From positions 1 through 49,528 of IMG/VR virus record IMGVR_UViG_3300019458_000048: a stretch of DNA of 49,528 nucleotides; one strand, given 5' to 3'. Within the stretch, counting starts at the first letter, position 1, and every line of letters begins with the position of its first letter. The notes beneath the pieces are model-generated. The model was not told the origin of the DNA. It saw only the letters and a program-made list of their open reading frames with translations, and searched no databases. Shown piece after piece: positions 47,817 through 49,528 of this stretch. Origin of the DNA: a virus. The position numbers and the translations under genes were made by a program.

Positions 47817-48497
47817 TTAAATCACGATCGGGGTGCGCCGTGCACGATGCAGCCCTTCCATGATCGTTTCCATGCCTGCCCGCTGACCCGCAACCAGCTC
47901 CTCGCTCGATACGCCAGTGCCCCATCCACCACCTGCCATGCCTTGTGCTGCGCCCGACAACAGTGGGCCCGCTATCGACAATGCCGTATTCGGCCGTACC
48001 GACTGCGCCAGCAACTGTGTCAGGAACGCATCGCCCTGGGCGTTGCGCGCAATGCCTGCTACATCAGACCCTGCGCGACGCAAGCCGACCTTCTCACGAT
48101 CCCGCTGCCGCGCAGGCGCGTTGATGCGCGAAGTAATGTCAGCAAGCTGACCGCCGTACCTCTGGATGTCCGCCTTCGCACCAGCCGCTTCCGTCTGGTA
48201 CCGATCGCTGCCCGCAGGGCCAGACGCATCGCCCTCGGCACTTGCCTTCGAGGCACGAAGCTGTGACGTGAAATTATCCAGCGCTTCGGCGCGCTCTGCC
48301 TCCGGCGATGAACGCCCGATCTCGCGCGTCGCGTCGGCGAATCGGGCGTCTGCTTCCGCCTGACGGCGTGCCTGCGCAGCAATACCGCGAACTTGAATAC
48401 GTTCCTGTTGCTTTGCCACGTTTCGCGCATTAATGGCCCCGGCTCCTGCGCCGAGCGCGGCAAGTGCGTATGGGACCCAAACAGCTTCTGTACCCAT
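47817..48497 (-). CDS. T7 gp14-like internal virion protein
   Basis: A protein of 226 aa. N-terminal hydrophobic WVPYALAALGAGAGAI followed by the charged helix NARNVAKQQERIQVRGIAAQARRQAEA is the usual start of gp14-like podophage proteins, which enter the host outer membrane during ejection. SSPEAERAEALDNF and a C-terminal Gly-rich region (SIAGPLLSGAAQGMAGGGWG) follow. Gene order agrees. Confidence 0.7.
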   Translation of the reverse strand: MGTEAVWVPYALAALGAGAGAINARNVAKQQERIQVRGIAAQARRQAEADARFADATREIGRSSPEAERAEALDNFTSQLRASKASAEGDASGPAGSDRYQTEAAGAKADIQRYGGQLADITSRINAPARQRDREKVGLRRAGSDVAGIARNAQGDAFLTQLLAQSVRPNTALSIAGPLLSGAAQGMAGGGWGTGVSSEELVAGQRAGMETIMEGLHRARRTPIVI

Positions 48498-48500
48498 GTA

Positions 48501-49103
48501 TCACCCAGTAAACGGTTTGCCGTACAGCGATACTTGCGCATCGCGAGCGCCCCGGCGGCGAGCCGCCGCATCCTCGGAACGCAGATACACGTCGGTAGTC
48601 CCGGCAAAGATGTCGCCGAGCCCGTCTGTAAGGGCACGAGACCTTGCGCCCTCTGCATTTGCTGCACCCAATGACATCATGCGAGACGCCGCCGTGGTCG
48701 CATCCGCGCCCGAGCGAATCATCGAAATGAGCGCCTGTCGAGTGTTCTCGTCGTCAGCTTTCAAGTCAGCAAGCGCTCCCTGCGCCCGATTTTCAGAGCC
48801 GATGATGCCCTTCGTGAATTCCTCGCCGAGCGTGCGCTTCTGATCGGTCTCGACACTGCCGCGAGTTTGCCCGGCGCGGGCGAGTGCGAACTTCAACCGG
48901 CGATCGGCAACAGCCTTTTGCCTGTTCGCATCGAGCATGAAGCCCTCGCGAATAGCTTTCAGGAAGTCGGCATACTGTTGCTGGCGTGCAGGCGTGTCAT
49001 AGGCCGCATTGACGCGCGCCTCACCGATGCGCATTTGCTCTTGCCGCTCGGCTTCCGCCTGTTCGGCACGCCGGGCTGCACGGTCGCTTGATCCTGCACC
49101 CAT
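48501..49103 (-). CDS. Small internal virion protein
   Basis: A protein of 200 aa from the ATG at 49103, which overlaps the gp13-like stop (TAATG); the longer upstream frame is a shadow of that gene. It is a long charged helix at the start (SSDRAARRAEQAEAERQEQ) and helical elsewhere (FLKAIREGFMLDANRQKAVADRRLKF). It resembles the small core proteins next to gp14-like proteins. Probably a virion core part. Confidence 0.6.
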   Translation of the reverse strand: MGAGSSDRAARRAEQAEAERQEQMRIGEARVNAAYDTPARQQQYADFLKAIREGFMLDANRQKAVADRRLKFALARAGQTRGSVETDQKRTLGEEFTKGIIGSENRAQGALADLKADDENTRQALISMIRSGADATTAASRMMSLGAANAEGARSRALTDGLGDIFAGTTDVYLRSEDAAARRRGARDAQVSLYGKPFTG

Positions 49104-49528
49104 TAGAGGGGCCTCACTCTTGAGAAAATGAGCGCGTCCTGACCGCCAGCGCCATACCGACGCAGGGGCCCCTCCAATTCCAGGCCGATCGCACCATACC
49201 ACCTATGTGCGGCCAAGCGCGACGCCAACGAGACACATTGTAGCCGATGGGCCACAGTCTGCAACATGACAGTCATGGTTCGCTTGCATTCTCGCGTAAC
49301 GCGCCTCCAATGCTGCGGGCTCCACGCGGCGGGAACACTAAAAAGCCAGTCCTGCCAGACACCTTTGCGCAGTTCATCAAACCCGGCAATGACGATAGGT
49401 GACTCATCGGCTGTCAGGACCCACCGGGGGCCCTGATGAAGTGAGTACAGGGCTGCGACCCGCCCCACATCGAATGCCTCGCCCGCGAAGGCTTCGTACT
49501 GGTCAATTTCGTCAGGGCACAGGTCTGC
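49103..49528 (-). CDS. T7 gp13-like virion protein, main part (runs off the right end)
   Basis: 141 codons open from the right edge to the TAA at 49103. ADLCPDEIDQYEAFAGEAFD, VLTADESPIVIAGF, GVWQDWLFSVPAAW, RRVTRECKRTMTVMLQ, RLQCVSLASRLAAHRWYGAIGL and YGAGGQDALIF match the acetyltransferase-fold DUF2833/gp13-like family, which forms or helps build the internal core in T7-like phages. The only internal start (a GTG at 49468) would drop conserved residues. The first 18 codons are at 56..1 of this window. Confidence 0.8.
   Translation of the reverse strand, partial: ADLCPDEIDQYEAFAGEAFDVGRVAALYSLHQGPRWVLTADESPIVIAGFDELRKGVWQDWLFSVPAAWSPQHWRRVTRECKRTMTVMLQTVAHRLQCVSLASRLAAHRWYGAIGLELEGPLRRYGAGGQDALIFSRVRPL

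Noticed and set aside
1-49528. Lysogeny genes, reverse transcriptase (DGR), phage RNA polymerase, tRNAs
   Set aside because: Looked for because the replication genes resemble BPP-1-like phages and the virion genes T7; no integrase, repressor, RT, single-subunit polymerase or tRNA cloverleaf could be recognised by reading.

Overview
The window reads as the complete or nearly complete genome of a tailed phage of the podovirus type (short-tailed, T7/P22/BPP-1-like architecture). It is G+C-rich and its genes are packed end to end with 1-4 bp start/stop overlaps. The likely host is a Gram-negative proteobacterium: there is a two-component spanin, a lipoprotein, and a lipid A deacylase-like outer-membrane protein. 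The codon usage would suit a Burkholderia/Ralstonia/Achromobacter-type host, but that is inference. I see no integrase, excisionase, C1-type repressor, phage RNA polymerase, reverse transcriptase or tRNA, so nothing points to lysogeny. The two window ends fit together inside one gene (a T7 gp13-like acetyltransferase-fold protein): its first 18 codons lie at 56..1 and the rest at 49528..49103. The sequence therefore seems to be a circular or circularly permuted genome opened inside that gene, with 1 (or 3n+1) bases missing at the joint.

Layout. (A) 1-16.2 kb, minus strand, read right to left: small terminase, large terminase carrying a class 3 intein in its Walker A motif, a free-standing NUMOD4/HNH homing endonuclease, portal, scaffold, a 25-codon gene, and a secreted small protein. 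Then comes a cassette that is not expected in a head operon: ATP-grasp enzyme, small protein, O-methyltransferase, DxD glycosyltransferase, MptE/DUF115-like protein. The major capsid protein, two small head proteins, the head-tail adaptor and a nozzle that looks split into two genes follow. (B) 49.5-40.9 kb continues the same minus-strand operon across the joint in T7 order: gp13-like, two small internal virion proteins, two large ejection-type proteins, and a tail fibre ending in a LamG domain. A fibre-tip remnant lies just downstream. (C) 40.5-35.7 kb, minus strand: lysis cassette (lipoprotein, two holin-like membrane proteins, lysozyme, overlapping Rz/Rz1) followed by an A1-like metallophosphoesterase, a lipoprotein and an HExxH peptidase.

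(D) 16.8-35.6 kb, plus strand: the early region. It starts from an A+T-rich divergent intergenic region full of short repeats. A run of very small genes follows, including two paralogues that carry 3 and 10 copies of an 11-residue repeat. The replication genes come next: PrimPol-VapE primase-helicase, Cas4-like DUF2800 nuclease, DUF2815 ssDNA-binding protein, family A DNA polymerase, VRR-NUC nuclease and SNF2-type helicase. Accessory genes among them are a peptide deformylase, a C5 cytosine methyltransferase with a second gene nested in another frame, the PagL-like protein, a cupin-like protein and a dATP/dGTP diphosphohydrolase-like protein. The region ends with a repeat-built second tail fibre and its partner, convergent with the lysis cassette across a terminator region.

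An eight-base palindrome, GTTTAAAC, occurs seven times round the genome, always inside genes, and forces rare codons. It is the best candidate here for an undescribed signal. The head-operon enzyme cassette, the hendecad paralogues and the dual-coding methyltransferase locus are the other standouts.
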